Shown piece by piece: positions 28,520 through 36,413 of a stretch of DNA of 64,000 nt. The notes below the pieces were generated by a model, which was given only the letters and a program-made list of their open reading frames with translations, was not told the origin of the DNA and made no database searches. How positions within the stretch are numbered: the first letter of the stretch is position 1; each line of letters begins with the position of its first letter. Source of the stretch: Legionella steigerwaltii. GTDB lineage: Bacteria > Pseudomonadota > Gammaproteobacteria > Legionellales > Legionellaceae. The stretch is taken from NCBI RefSeq assembly GCF_001468065.1, contig NZ_LNYZ01000013.1, forward strand, positions 177,450 to 241,449, read 5' to 3'. The position numbers were made by a program, and so were the translations under genes.

Positions 28520-29983
28520 CTAAGGACAAAGAGCAGGATTAGGTGGCGTACCATTTTTAAATGCATCAGCTAAATTAGCGACCGCATTAGATGAGAGCGT
28601 TGTAAATCCACCAAAGTCAGGCCACAGTTCAATTGATCTGGCATGATAAGTTGTCCCATTAACAATAGCACTGCACCAATTTAATGGTGACATGGGGGAT
28701 GCTGTTTGAAAATCAACAAACGTTGTTTTGGGGTTTATGGAATAAAGATTTTGTATTTCTGCATAGACAAAAGAATCTGCGGAAGGCAAAGGTGAATTTA
28801 AGGCATGATTACTTAATATACACTTGAAGGATGCCTGGCATTGCTGCATCACCTGAATCGTAAAAGCAGGATCTTGTTGGATTTTGCCACCATCTGTTTC
28901 ATGAAACAAGCTAAATGTATAATCCACCATAGTGTTAGTCCACGCAATGTAATCATCAATTGCACCACTCAAACATGCTTCTTGTTGTGCGTCTGTATAT
29001 CCAAAACTTTGAAGGTTGCTAATTGTGGGTGAGTCTAGCCAGGAAACAAAAGGTTCATCCGTTTCTGAAGCACAAGAAGTAATAGCAACTTCGCTAATGA
29101 GCGGATTAGAATTATAGCGTGCAGCCAACAATGATTGTAAATTTCTCCAAGCAGAAATGTATTCAGTGGTCCAGAATAAACCAATGGTTCCCTGCTGGTG
29201 CTTTCCATTATTCGTAGCATCAATAGAAATAGGGCCGCCATTTATCGCTTTTGCCCAAAGAGGTGCAGTAAATCCACCCCAAACCCTAAGTTTTGCGGTA
29301 AGTAGAGTTTTTGGATGAGCTTGATTATAAGATTGGATTGCTTCCAAGGCTTGATCAATTGCATTATTTTCCACTAAAGACCCTGGTCCATTGGGTTGTA
29401 GTTGCTCCCATGTTACATTAATCACCATTGCAGTAAACGAAGCGCCATAAGGCTCTATTATTGAGGGATCATTTACAGGTAAAATATGGGGATTATTATA
29501 AAAGGAAATATCTCCCATATTAATCAAACCATTAATCGGAGATTTTATTTTGATTAAAGTAATCGATAAACTATCCTCCTTGCCCGGCTGATAACATTGA
29601 TTGAGGTTTGGTGTCCCATCGGGATTGGCCTGACAGAGGCTAGGACCACCTGATAAACCATTTGTGGATAATGCGCTGCCTTCGACAGTTAAGGTGAGCG
29701 AGCACGTGTCATTTCCTTTGCCCTTCGGTCCAACCAAACACGGTTCTGCTTGATTAATACCGGTTATGGACTTGATGACTAATTGGTGCGCTTTTTTTGA
29801 GTTATTAGTTATCTTGTATTTTACAGTAGCAGTTCCTATTGAACTTACCTTCAATTGAGGGGGGAAACCTGTATCAGGGCTAAAACTCCATAACGGGATG
29901 TCAGCATGAGTCGCAGCAATCAAACAAAAAGTAGTTAAACCTAAACCTATTTGACTCATTAAACGAGCTAATTTCATATTCAT
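28520..29983 (-). CDS. Secreted hypothetical protein, possible glycoside-hydrolase-like barrel
   Basis: The 487-residue product has a signal peptide (to about residue 27, ...TFCLIAATHA), then an Ig-like N-terminal domain (~30-130: a TVKYKITNNSKKAHQLVIKS pattern and cysteines in CSLTLTV and SLCQANP), then a larger domain (~180-487). That second part has alternating strand and helix features and conserved-looking acids in CASETDEPFVSW and HETDGGKIQQ, as in TIM-barrel glycosidases, but no family signature is clear. It is probably exported by Sec to the periplasm or onward by type II secretion. Confidence 0.65.
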   Translation of the reverse strand: MNMKLARLMSQIGLGLTTFCLIAATHADIPLWSFSPDTGFPPQLKVSSIGTATVKYKITNNSKKAHQLVIKSITGINQAEPCLVGPKGKGNDTCSLTLTVEGSALSTNGLSGGPSLCQANPDGTPNLNQCYQPGKEDSLSITLIKIKSPINGLINMGDISFYNNPHILPVNDPSIIEPYGASFTAMVINVTWEQLQPNGPGSLVENNAIDQALEAIQSYNQAHPKTLLTAKLRVWGGFTAPLWAKAINGGPISIDATNNGKHQQGTIGLFWTTEYISAWRNLQSLLAARYNSNPLISEVAITSCASETDEPFVSWLDSPTISNLQSFGYTDAQQEACLSGAIDDYIAWTNTMVDYTFSLFHETDGGKIQQDPAFTIQVMQQCQASFKCILSNHALNSPLPSADSFVYAEIQNLYSINPKTTFVDFQTASPMSPLNWCSAIVNGTTYHARSIELWPDFGGFTTLSSNAVANLADAFKNGTPPNPALCP

Positions 29984-30031
29984 GTCCTTATATAACGAGC
30001 GATTTTTAGAATCGGTATCCAGCTTATTTAA

Positions 30032-30346
30032 TTAAGATGATAACTTTATCAATATCAATCCTGAAATAATTAGTAGTGCAGCAGTAAATCTTACTGCATT
30101 TGCTGCTTCTCCCATAAAAAAAACACCTAATAAAAAAGCTCCTACAGCGCCTATTCCTGTCCAGATAATATATGCTGTTCCTAAAGGAATGCTTTTCATT
30201 GAGATAGATAAAAGTGTAAAACTAGCGGCCATGGCGAGGATTGTAAGAGTTGAGGGAATGATTTTTGTGAAGCCTATAGATTGTTTCATAAAGTAAGCCC
30301 ATACAATCTCTAGGATTCCGGCAAAAAACAAAAATAACCAGTCCAT
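30032..30346 (-). CDS. sugE: SMR-family guanidinium exporter (Gdx/SugE)
   Basis: A 104-residue protein with four membrane segments. FAGILEIVWAYFMKQSIGFT holds the essential Glu of segment 1, and IPLGTAYIIWTGIGAVGAFL is nearly that of E. coli SugE/Gdx. Gdx dimers export guanidinium by proton antiport. The ATG at 30346 follows a GGAG ribosome binding site and is the normal start of the family; the longer frame runs through the riboswitch at 30367-30411, which supports the guanidinium function. Confidence 0.93.
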   Translation of the reverse strand: MDWLFLFFAGILEIVWAYFMKQSIGFTKIIPSTLTILAMAASFTLLSISMKSIPLGTAYIIWTGIGAVGAFLLGVFFMGEAANAVRFTAALLIISGLILIKLSS

Positions 30347-30366
30347 ACAAGTCTCCAATGTAATGG

Positions 30367-30411
30367 TCTGGTCGTCCAGAATTGAAACCTTGATGGATGA
30401 GGTCGTCCTCA
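30367..30411 (-). promoter_or_regulatory. Guanidine-II (mini-ykkC) riboswitch upstream of sugE
   Basis: On the minus strand two short hairpins with identical ACGA loops, GAGG-ACGA-CCTC (30410-30399) and CTGG-ACGA-CCAG (30379-30368), are joined by a ~19-base linker and followed by the ribosome binding site and ATG of the exporter. Two ACGR-loop stems are the whole definition of mini-ykkC, the guanidine-II class, which binds free guanidinium and frees the ribosome binding site. The match in structure, loop and downstream gene is complete. Confidence 0.93.
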
Positions 30412-30418
30412 TTTATAC

Positions 30419-30424
30419 ATTATA
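30419..30424 (-). promoter_or_regulatory. Probable -10 element of the riboswitch/sugE transcript
   Basis: TATAAT on the minus strand, with a 5' TG (TGTATAATG context), ends eight bases before the first riboswitch stem, so transcription would start right at the aptamer. No strong -35 is visible. Confidence 0.6.
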
Positions 30425-30557
30425 CAAAAATTAAAATATAATCTCTATTTAAGCAAACGCCGATTTCTTACCGCATGGCCATTATTCGAGGCGCAACGGT
30501 ATCTGGTTCAGCGATTGCATAAAAAAGTGTGCCTCGATAGAGGTCCATTAAAGGTCA

Positions 30558-31304
30558 TTAAGCCTTAGCGAAACCCGGTTCATCTTGCATTATTGGGAAT
30601 TGCTCATCTGTTTTCTTCGATTCAGCTGCTATATTTTGTGCTGATAATACATTATGTGCTTTAAAAAAGGCATAGGTACTTGCAATGCCTACAGCAGCAC
30701 ATCCCGCTATGACAACTCCTGCAATGCCACCAGTTAGAACTGTAGCGGCAACAACAAGTGCAAAAACTGATGCTGCAAAAAAAAGTGTTGCGAGAGCCAT
30801 GCTTGTATATAAAAATAAGCGTGTGTATTGTTCTGCTACTTCAGGGTGAGTCTTCGCTTCAATATGAAATTTAGCATTAGACATGATCCGCCCCGGAAGG
30901 GTTATAGGACATGGGATAAAACTGGGCCAAACAATACCAAAAGCAAGGTGGTTCCAACTCACATTGGATAAACTAGGTTTAGGAATGCCTGCAAATTCTG
31001 TCAAAAACCACTGTGCTGCTACGGCACAGTTTTGAGTTAAAATACCGGCATCTTTCCATGTTCTATGCCAATACTCTTTCCATCTCTTAACAATGTCATC
31101 AGGATTTGCCTCAATATCAAAGCTATAGACCGAGCTAGCTTCTTCTATGTTTTGTTTGGGATAAGAGCTCCATTTTTCCTTTGGTCCCTCCCATCGATTA
31201 ACACCATAATAAGTATGAGGATCAGTGGATGTATTTTCGAGCACGATTTCAATATGAGAGAAAATTCCATGAAAATTTAAAACGTGTACTTTTATGTTAG
31301 CCAT
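30558..31304 (-). CDS. Hypothetical protein, possible permuted papain-like fold with membrane hairpin
   Basis: Not firmly recognised. The 248-residue product begins MANIKVHVLNFHGIFSHIEI and later has TQNCAVAAQWFLTEFAGIP. An early His in a beta strand, then an N-Cys-containing helix, is the order seen in circularly permuted papain-fold proteins (LRAT, PPPDE and relatives), so a cysteine hydrolase or acyltransferase is possible. Residues ~165-222 form a hydrophobic hairpin (LFLYTSMALATLFFAASVFA onward), then a polar tail. The start at 31304 was chosen because the hydrophobic beta strand follows directly; the longer start adds 15 unrelated residues. Confidence 0.6.
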   Translation of the reverse strand: MANIKVHVLNFHGIFSHIEIVLENTSTDPHTYYGVNRWEGPKEKWSSYPKQNIEEASSVYSFDIEANPDDIVKRWKEYWHRTWKDAGILTQNCAVAAQWFLTEFAGIPKPSLSNVSWNHLAFGIVWPSFIPCPITLPGRIMSNAKFHIEAKTHPEVAEQYTRLFLYTSMALATLFFAASVFALVVAATVLTGGIAGVVIAGCAAVGIASTYAFFKAHNVLSAQNIAAESKKTDEQFPIMQDEPGFAKA

Positions 31305-31349
31305 GTCAAATTGTTTAAATATTAATTGATGCGGAATTATATTACACAA

Positions 31350-31703
31350 CTGAATTATTAAGCAATCATTAAGTAATATATTTGATCATTATGTTTCTTA
31401 AGTAGATGATTCGATTTATATAATTTCTTGCATATTGAATGAGACCTAGTGCCAAATTCATGAGTCATTTGGGTTGATTGAACGATGTAGCCAAGGATAA
31501 TGGGGTGGGGAGAGCCAACGGCGGTGGAGTAAAAACCAAATTCTGATCCGAATTTTTTTGCCCCACTCTATGTTCAACGGAACAGTTTATGTGATAATGG
31601 TTTGCAATCAAATGACTTTTAATGCTTGAGCAGTCCTGAAAAGAAATCCCCTTTCCCACAAGAGGGAGAGGGGAAATTTCACTACTTATAACCAAAGAAA
31701 CGG
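31350..31703. other. Intergenic stretch, no gene seen
   Basis: About 350 bases between divergent genes, rich in A/T on the left. It includes a hairpin of the CCCCTTTCCC/GGGAGAGGGG type (31644-31678). No coding frame with a plausible start, ribosome binding site or composition was found; promoters of both flanking genes should lie here. Confidence 0.6.
31644..31678. repeat. Hairpin of the CTCTCCC/GGGAGAG type
   Basis: AAATCCCCTTTCCC and GGGAGAGGGGAAATTT pair imperfectly. Same short-repeat type as 1681-1707 and 60700-60744. It lies ~25 bases upstream of the patatin gene. Confidence 0.55.
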
Positions 31704-32750
31704 ATGTCACTCATTATGACGCACTCAAAAAAAACAGCTGATGAAATTCTTATCGATTTAGCGCTACAAGGGGGTGGTGCTCATGGTGCTTTTACATGGG
31801 GCGTATTGGACCGTCTTTTAGAAGAAAAAAAGCTACGAATTGACGGTATTTCGGGTACATCTGCAGGTGCTATGAATGCTGTAGTTTTGGCTGATGGATA
31901 CATCAAAGGTGGTTCTCAAGGGGCTCGCAATTCGCTCGAATTGTTCTGGAAGAGTGTTTCTGATGCAGCACGCTTTAGTCCCTTACAACGCAGTCCACTT
32001 GATATTATGCTTGGACAATGGTCGCTTGATCATTCTCCTTTTTTCATTACCATGGACGTTTTGTCTCGATTGTTTTCCCCATACGATCTTGACCCATTTG
32101 GGGTTAATCCTCTCCACAATATTTTAGCGGAACTCATTGATTTCAAACGATTGCCACAAAGTTCAATTAAATTATTCGTTACTGCGACCAACGTGAGTAC
32201 TGGCAGAGGAAGAGTATTTCGTAATAACGAAATTACTCCTGAGGTACTTCTTGCATCGGCATGCCTACCCATTATTTTCAAGGCAGTTGAGATCGATGGA
32301 GAACACTATTGGGACGGTGGGTATTCAGGAAATCCCACAATTACACCGCTTGTTCGAGAATGTAAATCGCAAGATACGATTTTAGTGCAAATTAATCCAG
32401 TAACAAGACCAGGTTTTCCTCGGTCTGCACGAGATATCCTCAACCGCCTGAATGAAGTTTCATTCAATGCTGTGTTACTTAAGGAACTTCGCATGATTGC
32501 TTTATTACGGCAATTAGTACATCCAGGTGATTCCGAAGGCGCAAAATGGGCAGGCATGAGAATACACCGAGTTAGCAGCGACATGATGATCGAGCTTGGT
32601 TACTCCTCCAAGCTCAATGCAGAATGGGACTTTTTGCTCATGCTACGCGATGAAGGACGAAGAGCTGCTGAAGCCTTTCTGACGGAGCATACGCATGACC
32701 TCGGCCAACGTTCATCACTTGATCTTGATGTATTGCTTGAGGGAGTTTAA
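31704..32750 (+). CDS. Patatin-like phospholipase (PatD-like)
   Basis: A 348-residue protein with the patatin catalytic dyad: oxyanion loop QGGGAHGAF, nucleophile elbow GTSAGAMNA (Ser at about residue 53), and the Asp in YWDGGYSGNPT. Patatins release fatty acids from phospholipids. The remains of a GntP permease directly downstream recall the patatin/permease/3-hydroxybutyrate dehydrogenase clusters, and L. pneumophila PatD is known to be cotranscribed with BdhA, so PatD is the best guess. Start is 31704 or the ATG at 31716. The protein itself appears intact. Confidence 0.88.
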   Translation: MSLIMTHSKKTADEILIDLALQGGGAHGAFTWGVLDRLLEEKKLRIDGISGTSAGAMNAVVLADGYIKGGSQGARNSLELFWKSVSDAARFSPLQRSPLDIMLGQWSLDHSPFFITMDVLSRLFSPYDLDPFGVNPLHNILAELIDFKRLPQSSIKLFVTATNVSTGRGRVFRNNEITPEVLLASACLPIIFKAVEIDGEHYWDGGYSGNPTITPLVRECKSQDTILVQINPVTRPGFPRSARDILNRLNEVSFNAVLLKELRMIALLRQLVHPGDSEGAKWAGMRIHRVSSDMMIELGYSSKLNAEWDFLLMLRDEGRRAAEAFLTEHTHDLGQRSSLDLDVLLEGV

Positions 32751-32753
32751 TTC

Positions 32754-32979
32754 ATGGGAATCCTTGGGATTTTACTTGGATTATTATTACTGATTGTTTT
32801 GGCGTTTCACAGTTGGAGTATTCACCTGCTGCGGCATTAGTCGCCGCGCTTTTTGCAGGTGAGCCCTTGCTTGCCAACGTGACACAAACATTCAACTTTC
32901 CATCGCTTTTGATTCGCTCAGCAGTACTTATTTAATCTTGGCAGAAAACTACGGGATTGATCCTGCTTTATTGCAATAG
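32754..32979 (+). pseudogene. Degraded GntP-family permease remnant (N-terminus only)
   Basis: Four bases after the patatin stop an ATG with GGGAG upstream opens MGILGILLGLLLLIVLAFHS, the usual start of GntP-family gluconate/3-hydroxybutyrate permeases, but stops after 28 codons at 32840. From 32831 another frame continues the same protein, reading AALVAALFAGEPLLANVTQT, ending at a stop at 32935. A third frame (32902-32979) encodes FDSLSSTYLILAENYGIDPA and stops. The rest of the ~450-residue transporter is gone. At least one frameshift and a large deletion have occurred. Confidence 0.82.
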
Positions 32980-33209
32980 TTACATGTCAAGGAAATGCTC
33001 ATTAAGGGTAGAACAATTTTCTATGAGAAATAAAAATAATACTAGTGGAAATAAATGATGAATTTAAAAGAAGTTTTTTGAGTGAGGATGATAAATGAGG
33101 TATTGCTCTATGTTTTGTAAGCAAAAAACATTGCTTACTCATGGTTGTTTTAATTTTTTGATCAATATGGTATATTATTGATCAATATTGTCCTGCCATC
33201 AAACAGCTT
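32980..33209. other. Intergenic region with TTGATCAATAT direct repeat
   Basis: AT-rich gap upstream of the gene at 33210. TTGATCAATAT occurs at 33158-33168 and again at 33178-33188, exactly 20 bases apart, with TATATTA between them, about 25-50 bases upstream of the start. Each contains the palindrome TTGATCAA. This looks like an operator for a dimeric regulator next to a promoter. It is not the PmrA (CTTAAT repeat) or CpxR (GTAAA repeat) site known for Legionella effectors. Confidence 0.55.
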
Positions 33210-34121
33210 ATGCAAAGTAAATATCCAGCATTTTTTCCAAGTAACACGATAAAATCGTTTTCAGGTGTACAGTTTTCAAATGTTGTAAAAACTTCCTCTG
33301 CAATCGAATCATTATATCGAGGCGATGATCATCTTCCCGCAGTAATTTTTCTCATGCCGACCCTACTTACAGGGGTTTTTTGTCAGAGCTTCCCTGAAGT
33401 AATTGATATGGAGCAAATAAGATTGCACAAATTAACAAACTTATCTAATGATTTTCATATGGTGAGTATGTCAGAAGATTCTCAAGTTGCATTAAATTGG
33501 GGAAGTGGAAGCTTTATTACCATCGACCCTATTTTATTTTCTAATTATATTGTCGATGTTCATGCAACTTATCATAAAAATCAGCTCAATTTCCCCGCTC
33601 GAATGGAACGAGAAAAAGAGCACATAGCGTTAGTTGTACCCTTTTGCAGTATAAAAAAAATAACGATTCACAATAAAGAATTCGTTAACCCCTTTTATCT
33701 CAAAATATCTGCCGATAATCAGGAAGCAATAATAGCGTTTGATACGCTTTATGGCCAATTAGTTTCACTTTTAAGAAAAAAATACACTCAGGAAGTAGAT
33801 GAGAAAGAAGAGAAAACTGCCTTACGTGCTTATACTGAAGCCTATTTAAAATTTTATACTCAATTCAGTGGTAGTGATAATCCTTTTAATAAAAGCCTTT
33901 CAGAACTATTTGAGCACTACCCGGAATTTGTAGAGAATTTTTTACAAGCGAATCGTATAACATCAAAAGTAGATTTGCTCAACGAGCTTATTCTGAGTTC
34001 ATCTGAGAACTTATTTGAAGAACATCTTTATACGAAAGCGATTGATACCTCTTATATCTACAGAACTAAGGTGAGCACCACTTGTGAGGAAGATGACTGG
34101 GCTAAACCAATTTATAATTAG
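33210..34121 (+). CDS. Putative ADP-ribosyltransferase-fold protein, effector-like
   Basis: Not a known protein, but the N-terminal ~150 residues have, in the right order, the R-S-E elements of cholera-toxin-like ADP-ribosyltransferases: Arg37 in ESLYRGDDH, a serine strand FHMVSMSEDSQVALNWG (Ser86/Ser88), and Glu135/Glu137 in REKEHIAL, an ExE pattern typical of arginine-modifying enzymes, followed by PFCSIKKI in the place of the usual I/L-strand. Residues ~165-303 are helical and unrecognised. It has no signal peptide, and the tail is acidic/polar (CEEDDWAKPIYN). No clear ribosome binding site precedes the ATG. The fold call is inference from motif order. Confidence 0.6.
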   Translation: MQSKYPAFFPSNTIKSFSGVQFSNVVKTSSAIESLYRGDDHLPAVIFLMPTLLTGVFCQSFPEVIDMEQIRLHKLTNLSNDFHMVSMSEDSQVALNWGSGSFITIDPILFSNYIVDVHATYHKNQLNFPARMEREKEHIALVVPFCSIKKITIHNKEFVNPFYLKISADNQEAIIAFDTLYGQLVSLLRKKYTQEVDEKEEKTALRAYTEAYLKFYTQFSGSDNPFNKSLSELFEHYPEFVENFLQANRITSKVDLLNELILSSSENLFEEHLYTKAIDTSYIYRTKVSTTCEEDDWAKPIYN

Positions 34122-34174
34122 TAACAAGAACGATATAATTTGTAGGAACGAAACTTTCCACGATTCATCTAGAG

Positions 34175-35509
34175 TTATTCGTTCCTAAATTGTCGACTCA
34201 ATTGAATGGCCATTTCTATTGATTGCTCATAGTTTAGTCGAGGATCAACCAGGCTATGATACGCTTTTTTTAAATCATCTGCTGATAAACCGCGAGCACC
34301 ACCAATACACTCAGTGACGTTATCACCTGTTAGCTCAAAATGAACGCCGCCTAGATAACTGCCCATATTGCGATGAATTTCCAAAGCTTGTTTCAGCTCT
34401 AAAAGGATGTTATCAAAATGACGGGTCTTAATACCATCTAATGTTGTCTCTGTATTGCCATGCATGGGATCACAAGACCAGGTCACTGGAATTCCTGTTT
34501 TTCTCACCGTTTCGATAAGCGGGGGCAGTAACTTATCGATGTGTTTTGCTCCTAGACGCGTGAATAACAGAAGACGTCCTTCTTCACGCTTAGGATTGGC
34601 TCTGTGTAATACTTCTTCCAACCACTCTGTAGTAGCTCCTGGTCCAACTTTAATACCAATAGGATTTTCTACACCCCTTAAAAACTCCAAATGAGCGCTG
34701 TCAATTTGTGCCGTACGCATACCAATCCAGGGTAGATGAGTAGAGAGGTTATACCATAAGCCGTCTTCCATTTGACGGGTCAATGCTTGCTCATAGTGCA
34801 AATGCAATGCTTCGTGAGAGGTATAAAAATCTACTTTGGCCAGATTACTAGATTGTATTCCACCAATAGTATCTAAAAAGTCTAAAGCATCAGCGATTGA
34901 TTTAACCAACGTTTGGTACTCTTCTTTTTGCTTTGAATGTTCAACAAAACCTAAATCCCACTGTTGGGGATGGTTAAGGCTAGCAAAACCACTGTCGAGC
35001 AAACTACGAATGAAATTTAAGGTGATGGCTGAACAGTTGTAGGCTTGCAACAATAATTTAGGGTTAGGTTCGCGTGCTTCTAGAGTAAACTCTGGAGAGT
35101 TAACCAGATCACCGCGATAACTAGGTAAAGTAACGCCCTCGATTGTTTCATAATCTGAAGAACGTGGCTTTGCATATTGCCCAGCGATTCGTCCCACACG
35201 AATAATGGGTTTTCTCAAACCATGCAACAAAATTAAACTCATTTGTAAGATGATTTTTAATTTATTGCTGATGATTTCTGATCGGCAATCATTAAATGAT
35301 TCAGCACAGTCACCACCTTGAAGAATAAACGCTTCTCCACGTCCGGCACGTGCAATTTCTTTTTTCAAATTTTTTACTTCGCTACTGGTAACTAGCGGAG
35401 GTAAAAGACTCAATTGTTCTACAATTTTATTTAACTGTTCGTCATCAGCGTAAGTTGCAGCTTGTAAATAAGAATATTGGAGCCAAGAGGTAGGCGACCA
35501 TTTTTGCAT
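34175..35509 (-). CDS. Class II (plant-type) DAHP synthase
   Basis: A 444-residue enzyme joining phosphoenolpyruvate and erythrose 4-phosphate at the entry of the shikimate pathway. Class II features: W-SPTSW at the start, GRGEAFILQGGDCAESF (metal Cys), VGRIAGQYAKPRSS, THLPWIGMRT, GIKVGPGATTEWL, VTWSCDPMHGNTE and GGVHFELTGDNVTECIGG. The ATG at 35509 gives the usual N-terminus; the in-frame extension to 35560 is not conserved-looking. Class II enzymes are unlike AroF/G/H in sequence. Confidence 0.95.
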   Translation of the reverse strand: MQKWSPTSWLQYSYLQAATYADDEQLNKIVEQLSLLPPLVTSSEVKNLKKEIARAGRGEAFILQGGDCAESFNDCRSEIISNKLKIILQMSLILLHGLRKPIIRVGRIAGQYAKPRSSDYETIEGVTLPSYRGDLVNSPEFTLEAREPNPKLLLQAYNCSAITLNFIRSLLDSGFASLNHPQQWDLGFVEHSKQKEEYQTLVKSIADALDFLDTIGGIQSSNLAKVDFYTSHEALHLHYEQALTRQMEDGLWYNLSTHLPWIGMRTAQIDSAHLEFLRGVENPIGIKVGPGATTEWLEEVLHRANPKREEGRLLLFTRLGAKHIDKLLPPLIETVRKTGIPVTWSCDPMHGNTETTLDGIKTRHFDNILLELKQALEIHRNMGSYLGGVHFELTGDNVTECIGGARGLSADDLKKAYHSLVDPRLNYEQSIEMAIQLSRQFRNE

Positions 35510-35639
35510 AAAAAACCCATGTAACTTTTTTGAGTCTAAGTATGGAATAAATGAACACATACTGCAAGCTAATCGCTTATTATCGTTGTAATTATCATTT
35601 TGGTTTACGCATCCATGTGTAAATAAAAAAATTTAAGGA

Positions 35640-35667
35640 CTTGAAATATTATGAGCTGCCCCCATCT
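35640..35667 (+). promoter_or_regulatory. Sigma-32 heat-shock promoter before grpE
   Basis: CTTGAAA (35640-35646), thirteen bases, then CCCCATCT (35660-35667): a full match to the sigma-32 consensus with ideal spacing. It lies ~42 bases upstream of the grpE ATG, with a GGAAAGGAG ribosome binding site between. Confidence 0.9.
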
Positions 35668-35708
35668 CTGGTTTTCACATTGCTAGGCTGTGGAAAGGAG
35701 TAATTTTC

Positions 35709-36323
35709 ATGAGTAAACAAGATAAAAAAAATTGGCATCAGTTTAAAGAACAACATCAAAATGAAGAACATCAATCTAAAGAGACAAGTGAGGGACATGA
35801 AGAAGTTTTGGACTTACCTGAAGAAATAGCACACCCTGAACCCTCCTTAGATCATCCAAGTTATATTGAATTGAGTGAGAAACTAACTCTTGCAGAGCAG
35901 CAAGCTCATGAAAATTGGGAAAAAGCAGTTCGTGCTCAAGCGGAGTTGGATAACGTACGTCGTCGTACCGAGCGCGAGGTAGCTAATGCTCATCGTTATG
36001 GCGTTGAAAAATTGATTTCTGATTTGCTACCGGTAATCGACAGTCTAGAGCAGGCTTTACAATTGGCTGTTAAAGCAGAAGATGCATCGATGAAAGAAGG
36101 TTTAGAATTAACTTTGAAGCTTTTTATGGATGTATTGAAGAAATTTGAGGTGCAGCAAATTGATCCAACTGGCGCCCCCTTTGATCCACAACTTCACGAA
36201 GCCATGTCGATGCAAGATGCGCCTGATGCTGAACCTAATACGGTGCTCGCGGTATTCCAAAAAGGATATAAATTGAGTGATCGAGTGATTAGACCGGCGC
36301 GAGTTGTCGTATCAAAAAAATAA
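35709..36323 (+). CDS. grpE: Nucleotide exchange factor GrpE
   Basis: A 204-residue protein with an acidic, disordered first ~60 residues, a long helix to ~120 (AQAELDNVRRRTEREVANAH) and the C-terminal beta domain with FDPQLHEAMS and VLAVFQKGYKLSDRVIRPAR. GrpE speeds ADP release from DnaK. First gene of the grpE-dnaK-dnaJ cluster, directly behind a sigma-32 promoter. Confidence 0.97.
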   Translation: MSKQDKKNWHQFKEQHQNEEHQSKETSEGHEEVLDLPEEIAHPEPSLDHPSYIELSEKLTLAEQQAHENWEKAVRAQAELDNVRRRTEREVANAHRYGVEKLISDLLPVIDSLEQALQLAVKAEDASMKEGLELTLKLFMDVLKKFEVQQIDPTGAPFDPQLHEAMSMQDAPDAEPNTVLAVFQKGYKLSDRVIRPARVVVSKK

Positions 36324-36340
36324 AAATGTGAGATTTATGG

Positions 36341-36368
36341 GTTGAAATTGACAGGTTATGCCCCATAT
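36341..36368 (+). promoter_or_regulatory. Sigma-32 heat-shock promoter before dnaK
   Basis: GTTGAAA (36341-36347), thirteen bases, CCCCATAT (36361-36368). Close to consensus with the same spacing as the grpE promoter, and ~45 bases before the dnaK ATG. It gives dnaK its own heat-inducible start in addition to read-through from grpE. Confidence 0.85.
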
Positions 36369-36413
36369 ATGAATCATTGCATTAGAAATTACTAAATTTG
36401 GAGCAAGAATAGA

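Noticed and set aside
31465-31710. 81-residue minus-strand frame in the gap before the patatin gene
   Set aside because: Crosses a CTCTCCC/GGGAGAG hairpin, overlaps the patatin start, and has no plausible start signals.
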